Shown here: one piece after another, positions 6,508-14,746 of the stretch | Layout: the number at the start of each line of letters is the position of its first letter | Numbering within the stretch: position 1 is the stretch's first letter | Origin: a virus | Virus record (IMG/VR): IMGVR_UViG_3300028571_000122 | Span: 1 to 23,587 of that record | Length of the DNA stretch: 23,587 nt | Strand: one strand, 5' to 3' | Program-made: the position numbers and the translations under genes | Notes under the pieces: generated by a model | The model's database searches: none | Told to the model about the DNA's origin: nothing | The model's input: the letters and a program-made list of their open reading frames with translations, nothing else

Positions 6508-9500
6508 ATGGCAACGCAACAAACCCCCACCAGCTACAAAGACCCGTTTTGGTCTGATCTGGCCGCTGGCACCGAGCAAAAGCTCGGCCTGCCAAGTGGC
6601 TTGCTGGTCTCGGTGCTCACACGAGGCGAGCGCAGCAATGCCGACCAGGTGTCTGAGGCAGGCGCAAAAACCCCCTTCCAGATCATTCCGGCCACTCGGC
6701 AGGCGGTGCTCAAGAAGTACGGTGTGGACGCCTACCTCAGCCCAGAGAACTCAGCCGAGGCCGCTGGCCTGCTGCTCAAGGAATCGCTGGACCGCAACAA
6801 GGGCGACATCAAGCTGGCGGCTGCCGAATACCACGGCGGCACCGATCCCAAGAACTGGGGACCACGCACCAAGGCCTACATGCAGCGCGTCTCGCAAGGC
6901 GTGCGCGAGCTGACGCCACAGGCTGCGCCAGCAGGCCGTCCTGCTGCCACCATCGCGGAGGGCGGCACGACCAGCACCTTTCAGCGTGCTCTTGGTGCCA
7001 GCAGTATGGCTGCTGTACCGCCGGATGCGATTGCGAGGGTCTACCAAGCCTACAGCTCTGGACAAATGACGCCTGAAGAGTCGGCAGAGTTTGAGGCCGA
7101 CGTTCGCGGCGGCACGCTCATGCTGCCCCGTGGCGCGGCTTTGCGTGGCGAGCAGCCTCAAGGTGCCAGACCAACCACGCCAGAGCTGCCTGCGGCTGTG
7201 CTGGAGGCCTACAGCACCGGACGCATGACACGCGAGGAGATGATGGAGCTGGAGCGCGACGTCTCCAGCGGCATGGCAAAGGTGCCCACCGGCTTTGCGA
7301 TCCAAAAGACCGAGCCGATGGGCATCGTGGGCGGCATCCGTGAGGCCATCACTGGCACCGAGCGCGCCACGCCAACCACGCAAGCACTGCCGGACTATGC
7401 GGCCATGCCCGAGCTAAACACCTTCAGCATGGCCAGCTTCAAGTCTGCCCTGGGCACGATGATCAGCAGCCCTGAAGAAACGGTCCAGATCATCAAGTCC
7501 AACTATCCCGGCGTGCAAGTCACCCAGGATGAGAAGGGCAACTATGTGATGCAGTCGTCCATCGACGGCCAGTTTTATGCCATCAAGCCTGGCTTCCAAG
7601 TCAGCGACATCCCACGCGCTGTCGGCGCTGTGGCTGCCTTCACACCTGCTGGCCGTGCCCTGACCATCCCCGGTGCCATCGTGGCCGGTGGCGCAACACA
7701 GGCCGCCATTGAGGCCACACAAGCTGCCACCGGCGGCAGATTCGACACTGGCGAGGTGGCGCTGGCCGGAGCGCTTGGCGGCGCTGGCCAGGCGGTCACC
7801 CGCATCCCGCAGGCCGTGCGCGACGTTCGTGCTGGCCGAGTGCCACCGGCTGCTGCCCCACCGGCAGCGCCAGCAGGAGCGCCTGGTGCGGCTCCTGTGG
7901 CCCCCGTGGCACCTGTCACGCCTGCCGCACCCGCTGGTGCGCCTATGGGCACGGCAATGGCCCCAGCGGTGCCACCGGCCCCGGCAGCCCCAGCAGCGGC
8001 CATGACGGCTGAGGAGCTGACAGCTACCACCCGCAGGGCGGCAGAGGGTGGTCTTGGCGCAGGCAGGGCCACTGAGATTTTGGCCACACAGGCAGCGCCT
8101 GACCCCAAGGTGATCGAAGCTGCGCGTCGGCTCAAGATCGAGGGCTACCTGCAGCCGGACCACCTGACCTCAAACCAAGCCTACCGCGAACTGGCGCAGG
8201 CCGTGAAGTCAATCCCCGGCAGCCAGGCGCGTGCGGCCGAGCTGACCGGCCTGGAGGCCGTGGGCAAGCAGGCAGACGACCTGATCACACAGATCGGCGG
8301 CATGACGGACCTGAGCCGCATGAACCAGGCCGTTCGCACGCAACTCGGCCAAACTGTGAAAAACCTAGAAACACAGGCAGACGACGCCTACAAGACGCTG
8401 CGCACCGACATTCCTGCTCAAACACGAGGCGCAGCCGACAATGTGCTGGCATTCATTGAGCAGCGTGTTAAAGACCTTGGTGGTGATCTAGAAAATTTAT
8501 CAGCTATGGAGAAAGAGATTCTTCGTAAGTTGACACCTACAAACATCAAAGACGATGCTGGCAAAGTGATTGGAAAGCGTCAACCGACTTACGCCTTGAT
8601 TGACGATGTTCGCATGGACATCGGCGATGCTACAAAAGCAAAGGGAACGTTCAAAGACGCAAACACTGGCGCTGCAAAAAACCTCTACAAACTGATCGAT
8701 GACGACCAGTTCAACTTGGCTGAAACCGTTGGCCGTGGTGAGCAGTACCGCCTGGCCAAAAGCCTGGTGCAAATGCGCAAGGGCTTCGAGGACGACATGG
8801 TGTCGCTGTTCGGCAAGCAGCTCGACCAAAGCCTGGTCACCAAGCTGTCAACGGCCACCACCTCGCTGTCCAAGGGCGACGGCGAGAAGCTGGTCAACAT
8901 CCTAAGCGCCATCCCAAAGGACATGCGCCAGATGGTGGCAGCCTCAGCCCTGAACACAGCATTCGGCAAGGCCACCCAGACCGGCACGCTGAACTTCAAC
9001 ACCTATGCCAACTGGTATAAAGGCTTGCTGGAGAACAAGCAGGCCTACGCTGCGCTGATGAACAACCTGCCGCAGCCAGCCAGGAAGTCGCTGTCGGACC
9101 TGTACCGGGTTGCTGACAACGTGCGCAAGGCCAGCCGCGAGCGCATCACCACAGGCCGCATCCAGGCCGTCCAGCAGGAGCTGCAAGGCGCAGACTCGCT
9201 GCTGGGCAGCGTCTACATGGTGGCCAAGCGTGCAGCCATTGGCCTGCCCATCGAGGCCGCCACGACTGCCGTGGGCCTGCCAGGCGCTGGTATTGCCTCC
9301 GGCCTGACAGCAGCCCTGAGCAAGGGCGTCAAGCCGCAGGTGATCAAAGCAGCCGACGAGCTGATTGCGTCGCCTGAGTTTCAGCGCCTGGCCATCGACG
9401 GCGCAAACAAAACACCGAGCCAAGCTACAGTGAGAGCTGTGGCACGATCAGCGGCATTTCAGCGCTTTGCTGAGGCTGCCAAAATGCCACGCGAGATGAG

Positions 9501-9567
9501 CTGGCGCGAGAGGTGGCTTGTGCAATCTATGCAAGCTGGCAGACAATCTACACAGGAGAACCAATAA
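6508..9567 (+). CDS. Large ejection protein with N-terminal lytic transglycosylase (SLT) domain
   Basis: This 1019-aa protein has a divergent SLT/GH23 fold in residues 12-130: a long helix with the probable catalytic E41 (VLTRGERSN), AGAKTPFQIIPATRQAV as the usual 'GLMQ.MPATA' segment, and an AAAEYHGG motif near 104-111. It would locally open peptidoglycan during DNA entry. Residues 178-213 and 231-266 are two copies of a ~36-aa repeat. Residues ~445-500 form a Pro/Ala-rich linker. The rest is helical, with amphipathic or hydrophobic stretches near 375-410 and 905-940. It holds the P22 gp16 position; an SLT domain on the third ejection protein recalls T7 gp16. ATG 6508 directly follows the upstream stop, and no strong ribosome site is visible. 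Confidence 0.75.
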   Translation: MATQQTPTSYKDPFWSDLAAGTEQKLGLPSGLLVSVLTRGERSNADQVSEAGAKTPFQIIPATRQAVLKKYGVDAYLSPENSAEAAGLLLKESLDRNKGDIKLAAAEYHGGTDPKNWGPRTKAYMQRVSQGVRELTPQAAPAGRPAATIAEGGTTSTFQRALGASSMAAVPPDAIARVYQAYSSGQMTPEESAEFEADVRGGTLMLPRGAALRGEQPQGARPTTPELPAAVLEAYSTGRMTREEMMELERDVSSGMAKVPTGFAIQKTEPMGIVGGIREAITGTERATPTTQALPDYAAMPELNTFSMASFKSALGTMISSPEETVQIIKSNYPGVQVTQDEKGNYVMQSSIDGQFYAIKPGFQVSDIPRAVGAVAAFTPAGRALTIPGAIVAGGATQAAIEATQAATGGRFDTGEVALAGALGGAGQAVTRIPQAVRDVRAGRVPPAAAPPAAPAGAPGAAPVAPVAPVTPAAPAGAPMGTAMAPAVPPAPAAPAAAMTAEELTATTRRAAEGGLGAGRATEILATQAAPDPKVIEAARRLKIEGYLQPDHLTSNQAYRELAQAVKSIPGSQARAAELTGLEAVGKQADDLITQIGGMTDLSRMNQAVRTQLGQTVKNLETQADDAYKTLRTDIPAQTRGAADNVLAFIEQRVKDLGGDLENLSAMEKEILRKLTPTNIKDDAGKVIGKRQPTYALIDDVRMDIGDATKAKGTFKDANTGAAKNLYKLIDDDQFNLAETVGRGEQYRLAKSLVQMRKGFEDDMVSLFGKQLDQSLVTKLSTATTSLSKGDGEKLVNILSAIPKDMRQMVAASALNTAFGKATQTGTLNFNTYANWYKGLLENKQAYAALMNNLPQPARKSLSDLYRVADNVRKASRERITTGRIQAVQQELQGADSLLGSVYMVAKRAAIGLPIEAATTAVGLPGAGIASGLTAALSKGVKPQVIKAADELIASPEFQRLAIDGANKTPSQATVRAVARSAAFQRFAEAAKMPREMSWRERWLVQSMQAGRQSTQENQ
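7039..7305 (+). repeat. Two-copy protein-level repeat inside the ejection protein
   Basis: Codons 178-213 and 231-266 encode related segments: VYQAYSSGQMTPEES...EFEADV and VLEAYSTGRMTREEM...ELERDV, each followed by a short beta-like end. The period is 53 residues. DNA identity between copies is modest, so the duplication is old or selected at protein level. Each unit looks like a helix-turn-helix hairpin with the core 'AYS[ST]G[QR]MT.EE'. Confidence 0.7.
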
Positions 9568-11688
9568 ATGTCAGTACTTTCGATTCAACCAACATACCCG
9601 ATCTTTACGGACATCGATGGCCAACCTCTTGAGGCTGGTTACATCTGGCTTGGCACTGCCAACCTTGACCCACAAACGAATCCAGTGCAAGTCTACTGGG
9701 ACGAAGCTCTAACAATCTTAGCGCCTCAACCCATCCGCACACTGGCTGGCTACCCATCGCGCAACGGCACCCCGGGCCGCTTGTACGTCAACAGCGACTA
9801 CAGCATCCGTGTGATGAACCGCAATGGCAGCACAGTTTACAGCGCACCAACAGCCACCGAGCGTTACAGCGAAGCCGTAGTCATTGGCGAGCAAATCCCA
9901 TCTGTCAAAGACTACGGAGCTGTTGGCGACGGCGTGACCAATGACCGCCAAGCCTTCATCGATGCAATTGCAGCCAACAGCATCGTTTACGTCCCTCCAG
10001 GCACATATCTTTGCAACGGTGGCTTCAGCCTCAAGTCCAACTTCAAACTGTTTGGCGCAGGCTCGGCCTCCATCATCAAGTGGGGCACAGAGTTTTCAAA
10101 GATCACCATCGCCAACATGGTCAACATAGTTGTTGAAGACTTGTTGATCAACGGTGGTGGCCAGACAAGCAACATCTACACGGGTGTGCGTGGTTGCGAT
10201 GGCATCAACATCAACGCTTCTTCCAACGTCAAAGTCAACCGTGTGACAGCCCAGAACATGGGCATCATCAACCAAGCCGATCCTTTTGGTGTTGCTCCAA
10301 CATATGACGTTTTTTACTCCGGTTACGGATTCACTGTTTCCGGTCGTTTTGGCCCCGTGAGCAACATCCGAATCAGCGACTGTACAGCCCTGCGCATCGC
10401 TGGCGCCGGATATCAAAAGGGCGATGGCTTCTACGTTGAAGGCTACGGCACAGAGGCCGGTGGCACTGATAGCATGGACGTGGTCATCGAGAACTGCTAC
10501 GCCAGCACCTGTGGTCGTCACTGCTACACAGTGGCAGGCGGATCCGGAGAGGACATCCCTTCTGGCGTGATTTTCAACAACTGTTACGGCGAGAAGTCGG
10601 CGTTGGATGGCTGTGACATTGAGGCAGGCTACGACGTTGTGCTCGACAACTGCATTTGGCGCGACTGCGGTAACGATCAAACCTACTACGATCCAGTTAA
10701 TGAATACGGTGCAGATTACCGCCTGCTTGCAGCTATCGCTGTTGACAACGAGTCCGAGCGCATCACGATCAACAACAACACTTTCGATAGCTGTTATTAC
10801 GGGTTTACGTATGGCAGCACAACAGATGTAAGCATCAGCAACAGCACGTTTCGGAACAGCACTGTTGCAGACATCACGCAAGGGCTGGCTGCTGGCATTC
10901 AAAATTTTAGATTGACCAACTGCGCGTTTGAGACTGCACTTGATTTCTTGAGTTACTACCGCGACAGCAACCCAAGCGGCTTCTATGCTTCCGGATGCTC
11001 CTTTGCTGGCAAGGTTGTAACTGTCGCAATGCGCGAAGGCGTCTTCAGCGGTTGCCGTTTTCTCAAAGGCATTGAGTTTCAAGGCGGTGGAGGCTTCAGT
11101 CGTCGCAACCGAATCGTAGACTCTACTTTTGAGGACTTTGCAGGCAGCGCCATTTTCGTTCCAACAGCAGGCGCTGGATACAGCGACTTCATCATTAAAG
11201 GCAATGTCTTCAACGGCGCTGGCAACATGGTGGATGGTATTCGTTTGCCTTTCGGCAGTGGCATTGCATGGATCGTCAGCAACAACAAATTCATCGGCCT
11301 CACTGGTTCTGGAGTCAACATCCAGGTCGGCGCAAACTTTCACTATTGCGATGTCACTGGCAACAATTTTGAATCTTGCGCCAATGGCATCTTGGCGGAT
11401 CAATCCATTAAGCAGTCAATCTTTGCGAACAACAGTTTTGGCAACATCTCAAACTGGTGCATCCGTATCCAAAACATCACTGGTGGCGACCCAATGTCTG
11501 ACGGCCCATCAATCATGAACAACATGGCTCGCGCTGGTTGTGTCAATGGAATCTCTATCGCAGTCAGCACTGGTACATACGACTACACAATGCTGGTTGG
11601 CAACAACGTTCATGCGTGCAGCGGAACAAAATGGTCGCTGGCTGCAGGCAACGCCAACGGCGTGGTTGCAAACAACATCACCACTTAA
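9568..11688 (+). CDS. P22-type tailspike with head-binding domain and pectate-lyase-like beta-helix
   Basis: At 706 aa it is close to the P22 tailspike (666 aa). Residues 1-110 match the gp9 head-binding domain (PTYPIFTDIDGQPLEAGYIW, later PIRTLAGYPSRNGTPG and YSIRV), which fixes the trimer to the tail machine. Residue 111 on begins a pectate-lyase-type superfamily segment (SVKDYGAVGDGVTNDRQAF) followed by hundreds of residues of right-handed beta-helix with ladder-like NN.F and SN..F repeats. Such spikes bind and usually cleave surface polysaccharide; active residues cannot be assigned by eye. AGGAG precedes ATG 9568. Its lower GC and more A-rich codons than neighbours suggest module exchange. 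Confidence 0.88.
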   Translation: MSVLSIQPTYPIFTDIDGQPLEAGYIWLGTANLDPQTNPVQVYWDEALTILAPQPIRTLAGYPSRNGTPGRLYVNSDYSIRVMNRNGSTVYSAPTATERYSEAVVIGEQIPSVKDYGAVGDGVTNDRQAFIDAIAANSIVYVPPGTYLCNGGFSLKSNFKLFGAGSASIIKWGTEFSKITIANMVNIVVEDLLINGGGQTSNIYTGVRGCDGININASSNVKVNRVTAQNMGIINQADPFGVAPTYDVFYSGYGFTVSGRFGPVSNIRISDCTALRIAGAGYQKGDGFYVEGYGTEAGGTDSMDVVIENCYASTCGRHCYTVAGGSGEDIPSGVIFNNCYGEKSALDGCDIEAGYDVVLDNCIWRDCGNDQTYYDPVNEYGADYRLLAAIAVDNESERITINNNTFDSCYYGFTYGSTTDVSISNSTFRNSTVADITQGLAAGIQNFRLTNCAFETALDFLSYYRDSNPSGFYASGCSFAGKVVTVAMREGVFSGCRFLKGIEFQGGGGFSRRNRIVDSTFEDFAGSAIFVPTAGAGYSDFIIKGNVFNGAGNMVDGIRLPFGSGIAWIVSNNKFIGLTGSGVNIQVGANFHYCDVTGNNFESCANGILADQSIKQSIFANNSFGNISNWCIRIQNITGGDPMSDGPSIMNNMARAGCVNGISIAVSTGTYDYTMLVGNNVHACSGTKWSLAAGNANGVVANNITT

Positions 11689-11709
11689 TTCATCGAAAGG
11701 ACTCTTATC

Positions 11710-11997
11710 ATGGCACTCCGTAAAAGCATCTCTATCGAAGGCGTTGTCAACGTCATGACAGAACATGGCCCGATCCCTGACGGTAGAAAATCAGTTTCCT
11801 TGAACGCTTACGTCAAAGTCGAAAGCGTTTCAGCAAACAAGAACTCAGCACAGGCATCGGTCAGCTTTACCGATGGCGCGAAAGCCATCACAAAAAGCTA
11901 CGTATTCAGCCCCAACATGGACGGTGACAACTTTATCAAGCAAGCCTACGCGCACTTGAAAACATTGCCCGAGTTTGCAGGCGCTGAGGACTGCTGA
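11710..11997 (+). CDS. Small phage protein downstream of tailspike, unknown
   Basis: This is a 95-aa protein with an alternating beta pattern (SISIEGVVNVMTEHG, SVSLNAYVKVESVSANKNSA) and a helical, acidic C-terminus ending in Cys. No recognised catalytic motif is present. It has a good GAAAGGA site eight bases before the ATG and lies between the tailspike and an appendage-like gene. Accessory or adaptor function in host attachment is inferred from location only. Confidence 0.7.
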   Translation: MALRKSISIEGVVNVMTEHGPIPDGRKSVSLNAYVKVESVSANKNSAQASVSFTDGAKAITKSYVFSPNMDGDNFIKQAYAHLKTLPEFAGAEDC

Positions 11998-11999
11998 TC

Positions 12000-12896
12000 A
12001 TGTTAAAAACAGTCTCATCCATCACCAACGCCATCGGCGCGTTGAACTACAAAGGCACTTGGGATGCCAGCACCAACAGCCCCGCGCTGACCTCTGGCGC
12101 TGGCACCAAGGGCGACTACTACCAAGTTAGCGTGGCAGGCTCCACCTCACTCGACGGCATCTCCAACTGGGGCGTCGGTGATGTAGCAGCTTTCAACGGC
12201 GCAACATGGCAGCGCATCGAAGGTGGCGCTGATCTGAACGGCGTCAATTTGTCCGTCACTGGCAACAGCGACATGGGCAACATCCGCATTGCTGGCAACA
12301 CCATCAGCAGCACCAACGCCAACGGCGATGTCATCATCGACCCGCAGCGTGCATTGCTGGTGGACACATCCACACGTCGTCAAAACTCGATTGCACAAGT
12401 TCGTGACTTGGCTGTGGTTCCCACGAACAATGGTGATTTTTTCCAGCAGTTTGACATTTCAAAAGGCGCAATAAATGGTCTTGTGGATGCCACTGCTTAC
12501 GAACTTTTTACGGCCTCGTCTCCGATTGCCTATGGTTTCCCGCAGGGATGCGCATTTGCAGGGCAGCTTTTTGTAGCCATTCATTACATGGACACTGAAG
12601 GCGGTCAGCGTTCACACCAAGTAATTTTTGACATTGGGGTCGGCACTGTCAACTCACAAAATATAACTTGGCAGTTTGACCAAGTGCGCGACTATTACGT
12701 TCAAGGTGGTGGCGGTACACCTGGCACTGTGGCGCTTTCTGCTGTAAATGTTGGCACTACTGCTGCAACTTTGGCGATCACAGTCACTGGTGGTACCTAC
12801 CCAGTTAACAGCGGGTTGAACCAAATTACTGCAAGGTTAATTGGCACTTCCGTCAGCTACGACGAGACTCGCAAGCTCTCCATACTACCCGCGTAA
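12000..12896 (+). CDS. Putative tail fibre / appendage protein
   Basis: This 298-aa protein has near its N-terminus the module NYKGTWDASTNSPALTSG ... GDYYQVSVAGSTSLDGIS ... GVGDVAAFNGATWQRI. I know this module from many phage tail-fibre and receptor-binding proteins, where it forms a small beta domain. Residues ~75-110 have short beta-prism-like repeats (NLSVTGNSDMGNIRIAGNT), and the C-terminal ~150 residues are a further beta domain of unknown fold. It begins three bases after the previous stop (TGATCATG) with a GAGG upstream. It could be a second receptor-binding part next to the tailspike, or a minor decoration. Confidence 0.65.
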   Translation: MLKTVSSITNAIGALNYKGTWDASTNSPALTSGAGTKGDYYQVSVAGSTSLDGISNWGVGDVAAFNGATWQRIEGGADLNGVNLSVTGNSDMGNIRIAGNTISSTNANGDVIIDPQRALLVDTSTRRQNSIAQVRDLAVVPTNNGDFFQQFDISKGAINGLVDATAYELFTASSPIAYGFPQGCAFAGQLFVAIHYMDTEGGQRSHQVIFDIGVGTVNSQNITWQFDQVRDYYVQGGGGTPGTVALSAVNVGTTAATLAITVTGGTYPVNSGLNQITARLIGTSVSYDETRKLSILPA

Positions 12897-12907
12897 AAGG
12901 TCACCAA

Positions 12908-13228
12908 ATGAATCAGATCACATGGACTATTGAAGAACTTGAACGCAACGCTTCCGACGGCCTAGTTGTTCAAGCAAGTTGGAAGGCCACCGCTGGTGAT
13001 GCCTTTGATGCACCAACTAAAGTTGGCATCGTCAAGCTGGAGCAAGGCAGCACCTTTGTGCCGTTTGAAGATTTGACCAAAGACATGGTTATATCATGGG
13101 TCAAGTCAGCACTCGGACAAATCAAAGTTGCCGAAGTTGAAGCACTGCTTTTAAGCACACTCGCTGCACGCACAGGCACGCAAACAATCGTCGGCAAGCC
13201 TTGGGCAACCGTTTACAAAATTAACTGA
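12908..13228 (+). CDS. Small phage protein of the ITWTI-ELERN type (DUF7936-like)
   Basis: This is a 106-aa protein beginning with QITWTIEELERNASDGLV and a following VVQASWKAT strand, then FVPFEDLTKDMVISWVKSAL. I recognise this arrangement from small proteins next to tail-fibre genes in many phages and cyanophages (DUF7936 from memory). No function is known to me; a chaperone or adaptor for the adjacent fibre is a reasonable guess from its constant position. An AAAGGT site lies before the ATG. Confidence 0.7.
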   Translation: MNQITWTIEELERNASDGLVVQASWKATAGDAFDAPTKVGIVKLEQGSTFVPFEDLTKDMVISWVKSALGQIKVAEVEALLLSTLAARTGTQTIVGKPWATVYKIN

Positions 13229-13240
13229 TAGGAGTCTGAC

Positions 13241-13594
13241 ATGGCACAGAATAGTCAAATTGCATTTGCTCCACTGGGCAATACCGTTGTCATCCCTGCT
13301 GCTGCTGTTGCTCCTACAGGCGTCCAGGCGCTCGTTGACGCACGTTTCGACGCACAGGCCGTAGGCCAGTACCGCATCATCAATTCAAGCGCCTATACGG
13401 TGTTTTTGGGCGTTGGTAGCACTGCTGCAATCGCTACGGCAAATGCTGTTGCGCCTGTTGCTGGCACGTCATCCGCAGCCATTGTGCTGGTGCCTGGTGC
13501 CGTTGAGGTGCTGCGCTTTGGGCGTGAGTCGTTTTTCAGTGGCTTGGCCTCGGCTGCTTCCACCGTCTACATCGTGCAGGGCGAGGGCATGTAA
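13241..13594 (+). CDS. Small beta-rich phage protein, unknown
   Basis: This 117-aa protein is rich in Ala, Val and Gly, with predicted beta strands (QYRIINSSAYTVFLGVG, SSAAIVLVPGAVEVLRFG, TVYIVQGEG). The pattern fits a single beta-sandwich virion accessory protein rather than a membrane protein, because charged residues punctuate the strands. AGGAG precedes the ATG. Its stop overlaps the next start (TAATG), tying it to the lysis genes in expression. Confidence 0.65.
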   Translation: MAQNSQIAFAPLGNTVVIPAAAVAPTGVQALVDARFDAQAVGQYRIINSSAYTVFLGVGSTAAIATANAVAPVAGTSSAAIVLVPGAVEVLRFGRESFFSGLASAASTVYIVQGEGM

Positions 13595-13797
13595 TGAGCC
13601 AGATCGATGCAACCGATGCACGACTTCAGACGCACGAAGAAATTTGTGCGCTGCGGTACGAATCCATCCAAAAATCGTTTGAGTCAAGCAGCAAGCGCAT
13701 GAGCCGCATCGAGTACATCCTCTATGCGCTGATCGCGGTCACGCTGCTTGGCCCAGGCTTTGCTGCTGAGATGTTGAAAAAGATGCTGGGGGTTTGA
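13594..13797 (+). CDS. Single-TM small protein, holin-like or haemolysin XhlA-like topology
   Basis: This 67-aa protein has a hydrophilic helical N-terminal half (residues 1-38) and one hydrophobic segment at about 40-60 (IEYILYALIAVTLLGPGFAA), ending in a short KKMLGV tail. This resembles small phage membrane proteins of lysis cassettes in which an N-terminal coiled region precedes one membrane helix, such as XhlA. It lies two genes before a recognisable three-TM holin, so it may be an accessory holin, antiholin or membrane anchor. Start and stop both overlap neighbours (TAATG and TGATG). Confidence 0.65.
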   Translation: MSQIDATDARLQTHEEICALRYESIQKSFESSSKRMSRIEYILYALIAVTLLGPGFAAEMLKKMLGV

Positions 13798-14252
13798 TGA
13801 TTGACCTCACCAAGGCCATTGGAGCCGTTGCTGCGAGCGTTGCGGCGCTTGGCGGCAGCTATACCTTGGCCGATAAATTTGGCTGGTTTGACCGAACAAT
13901 CATTGAGTGGTCGCCTGAGAATTTCAAGATCGTGGCCGAGCACGGCAAGCCGATCAATGTCACCGTTGCGCGGATTAAAAAGCGCGACGACTGTTCTGTC
14001 GAGAGCTTCACACCAAGCATCCGTGATGCAGCAGGCATGGTGCATGAGGCCACCACCACGGCCAGCAAGTTTAGCGGCCCAGCAGGACCACAGATCGACA
14101 CGTTCACCTATCAATTGACTATGGTGCAAAAAGAAAAAATCGCGGCTGGCAGCGCCACCTTGCTGGCAACGATCAAGTACAAATGCCCAGAGGGTGAGCG
14201 AGTGGTTCAATACCCGCGCCATCCAAACCTAAGTTTTGATCTGAAAGGGTAA
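13797..14252 (+). CDS. Membrane-anchored, probably periplasmic protein of the lysis cassette, unknown
   Basis: This 151-aa protein has a hydrophobic N-terminal segment (residues ~5-25, KAIGAVAASVAALGGSYTLA) that could be a membrane anchor. A predominantly beta domain follows, with two cysteines (in RDDCSVESF and IKYKCPEGE) placed so they could form a disulphide. I have seen related proteins next to phage lysis genes, but no function is known to me. The frame also has a TTG at 13794; ATG 13797, which shares its A with the preceding TGA and has a GGGGG upstream, is preferred. A spanin-like or exclusion role is only a possibility. Confidence 0.65.
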   Translation: MIDLTKAIGAVAASVAALGGSYTLADKFGWFDRTIIEWSPENFKIVAEHGKPINVTVARIKKRDDCSVESFTPSIRDAAGMVHEATTTASKFSGPAGPQIDTFTYQLTMVQKEKIAAGSATLLATIKYKCPEGERVVQYPRHPNLSFDLKG

Positions 14253-14254
14253 TC

Positions 14255-14746
14255 ATGGACTGGCTCAAACAGATCGCACCCACCATCGCAACTGCAATGG
14301 GTGGCCCCTTAGCTGGCATGGCGGTGTCTGCCATCTCCAAAGCCATTGGCGTGGACGAAGGCAAGGTGGGCGACTTGATCGCCAACAACAAGCTGACCGC
14401 CGACCAAATTGCCCAGGTCAAGCTGGCCGAGATTGAGCTGCAAAAACAAGCGCAAGAGCTGGGCCTGAACTTCGAGAAGCTGGAGGTTGAGGACCGCAAG
14501 AGCGCCAGAGATATGCAGGCAGCCACTCGCTCGATGATGCCCCCCATCCTGGCTGGCGCGGTCACTATCGGCTTCTTCGGCATTATGGTGATGATGTTCT
14601 TCAACCAGATCGACAGCAGCAACCCGGCCATCCTAATGATGCTGGGCAGCCTGGGCACGGCCTGGACGGGCATCATTGCCTACTACTTCGGCTCGTCTGC
14701 TGGCTCTCAGGCCAAGACCGATCTGCTTTCCAAGGCCGCAAAATGA
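14255..14746 (+). CDS. Holin of the three-TM GTA-type family
   Basis: This 163-aa protein has a weakly hydrophobic N-terminus (LKQIAPTIATAMGGPLAGMAVSAI, ~residues 4-27), a charged helical linker with many Gln and Glu (~45-90), then two strong membrane helices at about 95-117 and 124-146, ending in SSAGSQAKTDLLSKAAK. This layout and the SARDMQ ... YYFGSSxGSxxKT ending match the phage/gene-transfer-agent three-TM holin family. It would form the inner-membrane lesion that releases or activates the endolysin encoded next, whose start overlaps its stop (ATGA). Confidence 0.8.
   Translation: MDWLKQIAPTIATAMGGPLAGMAVSAISKAIGVDEGKVGDLIANNKLTADQIAQVKLAEIELQKQAQELGLNFEKLEVEDRKSARDMQAATRSMMPPILAGAVTIGFFGIMVMMFFNQIDSSNPAILMMLGSLGTAWTGIIAYYFGSSAGSQAKTDLLSKAAK

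Noticed and set aside
7840-8000. Pro/Ala/Gly repetitive DNA as a possible mobile or tandem repeat
   Set aside because: It encodes an in-frame flexible linker; no exact repeat unit long enough to be a separate element is present.
10096-11403. 435-codon open frame on the minus strand under the tailspike
   Set aside because: It mirrors the codon pattern of the real + strand gene, has no plausible ribosome site or recognisable domain, and the + strand protein has clear P22 tailspike features.
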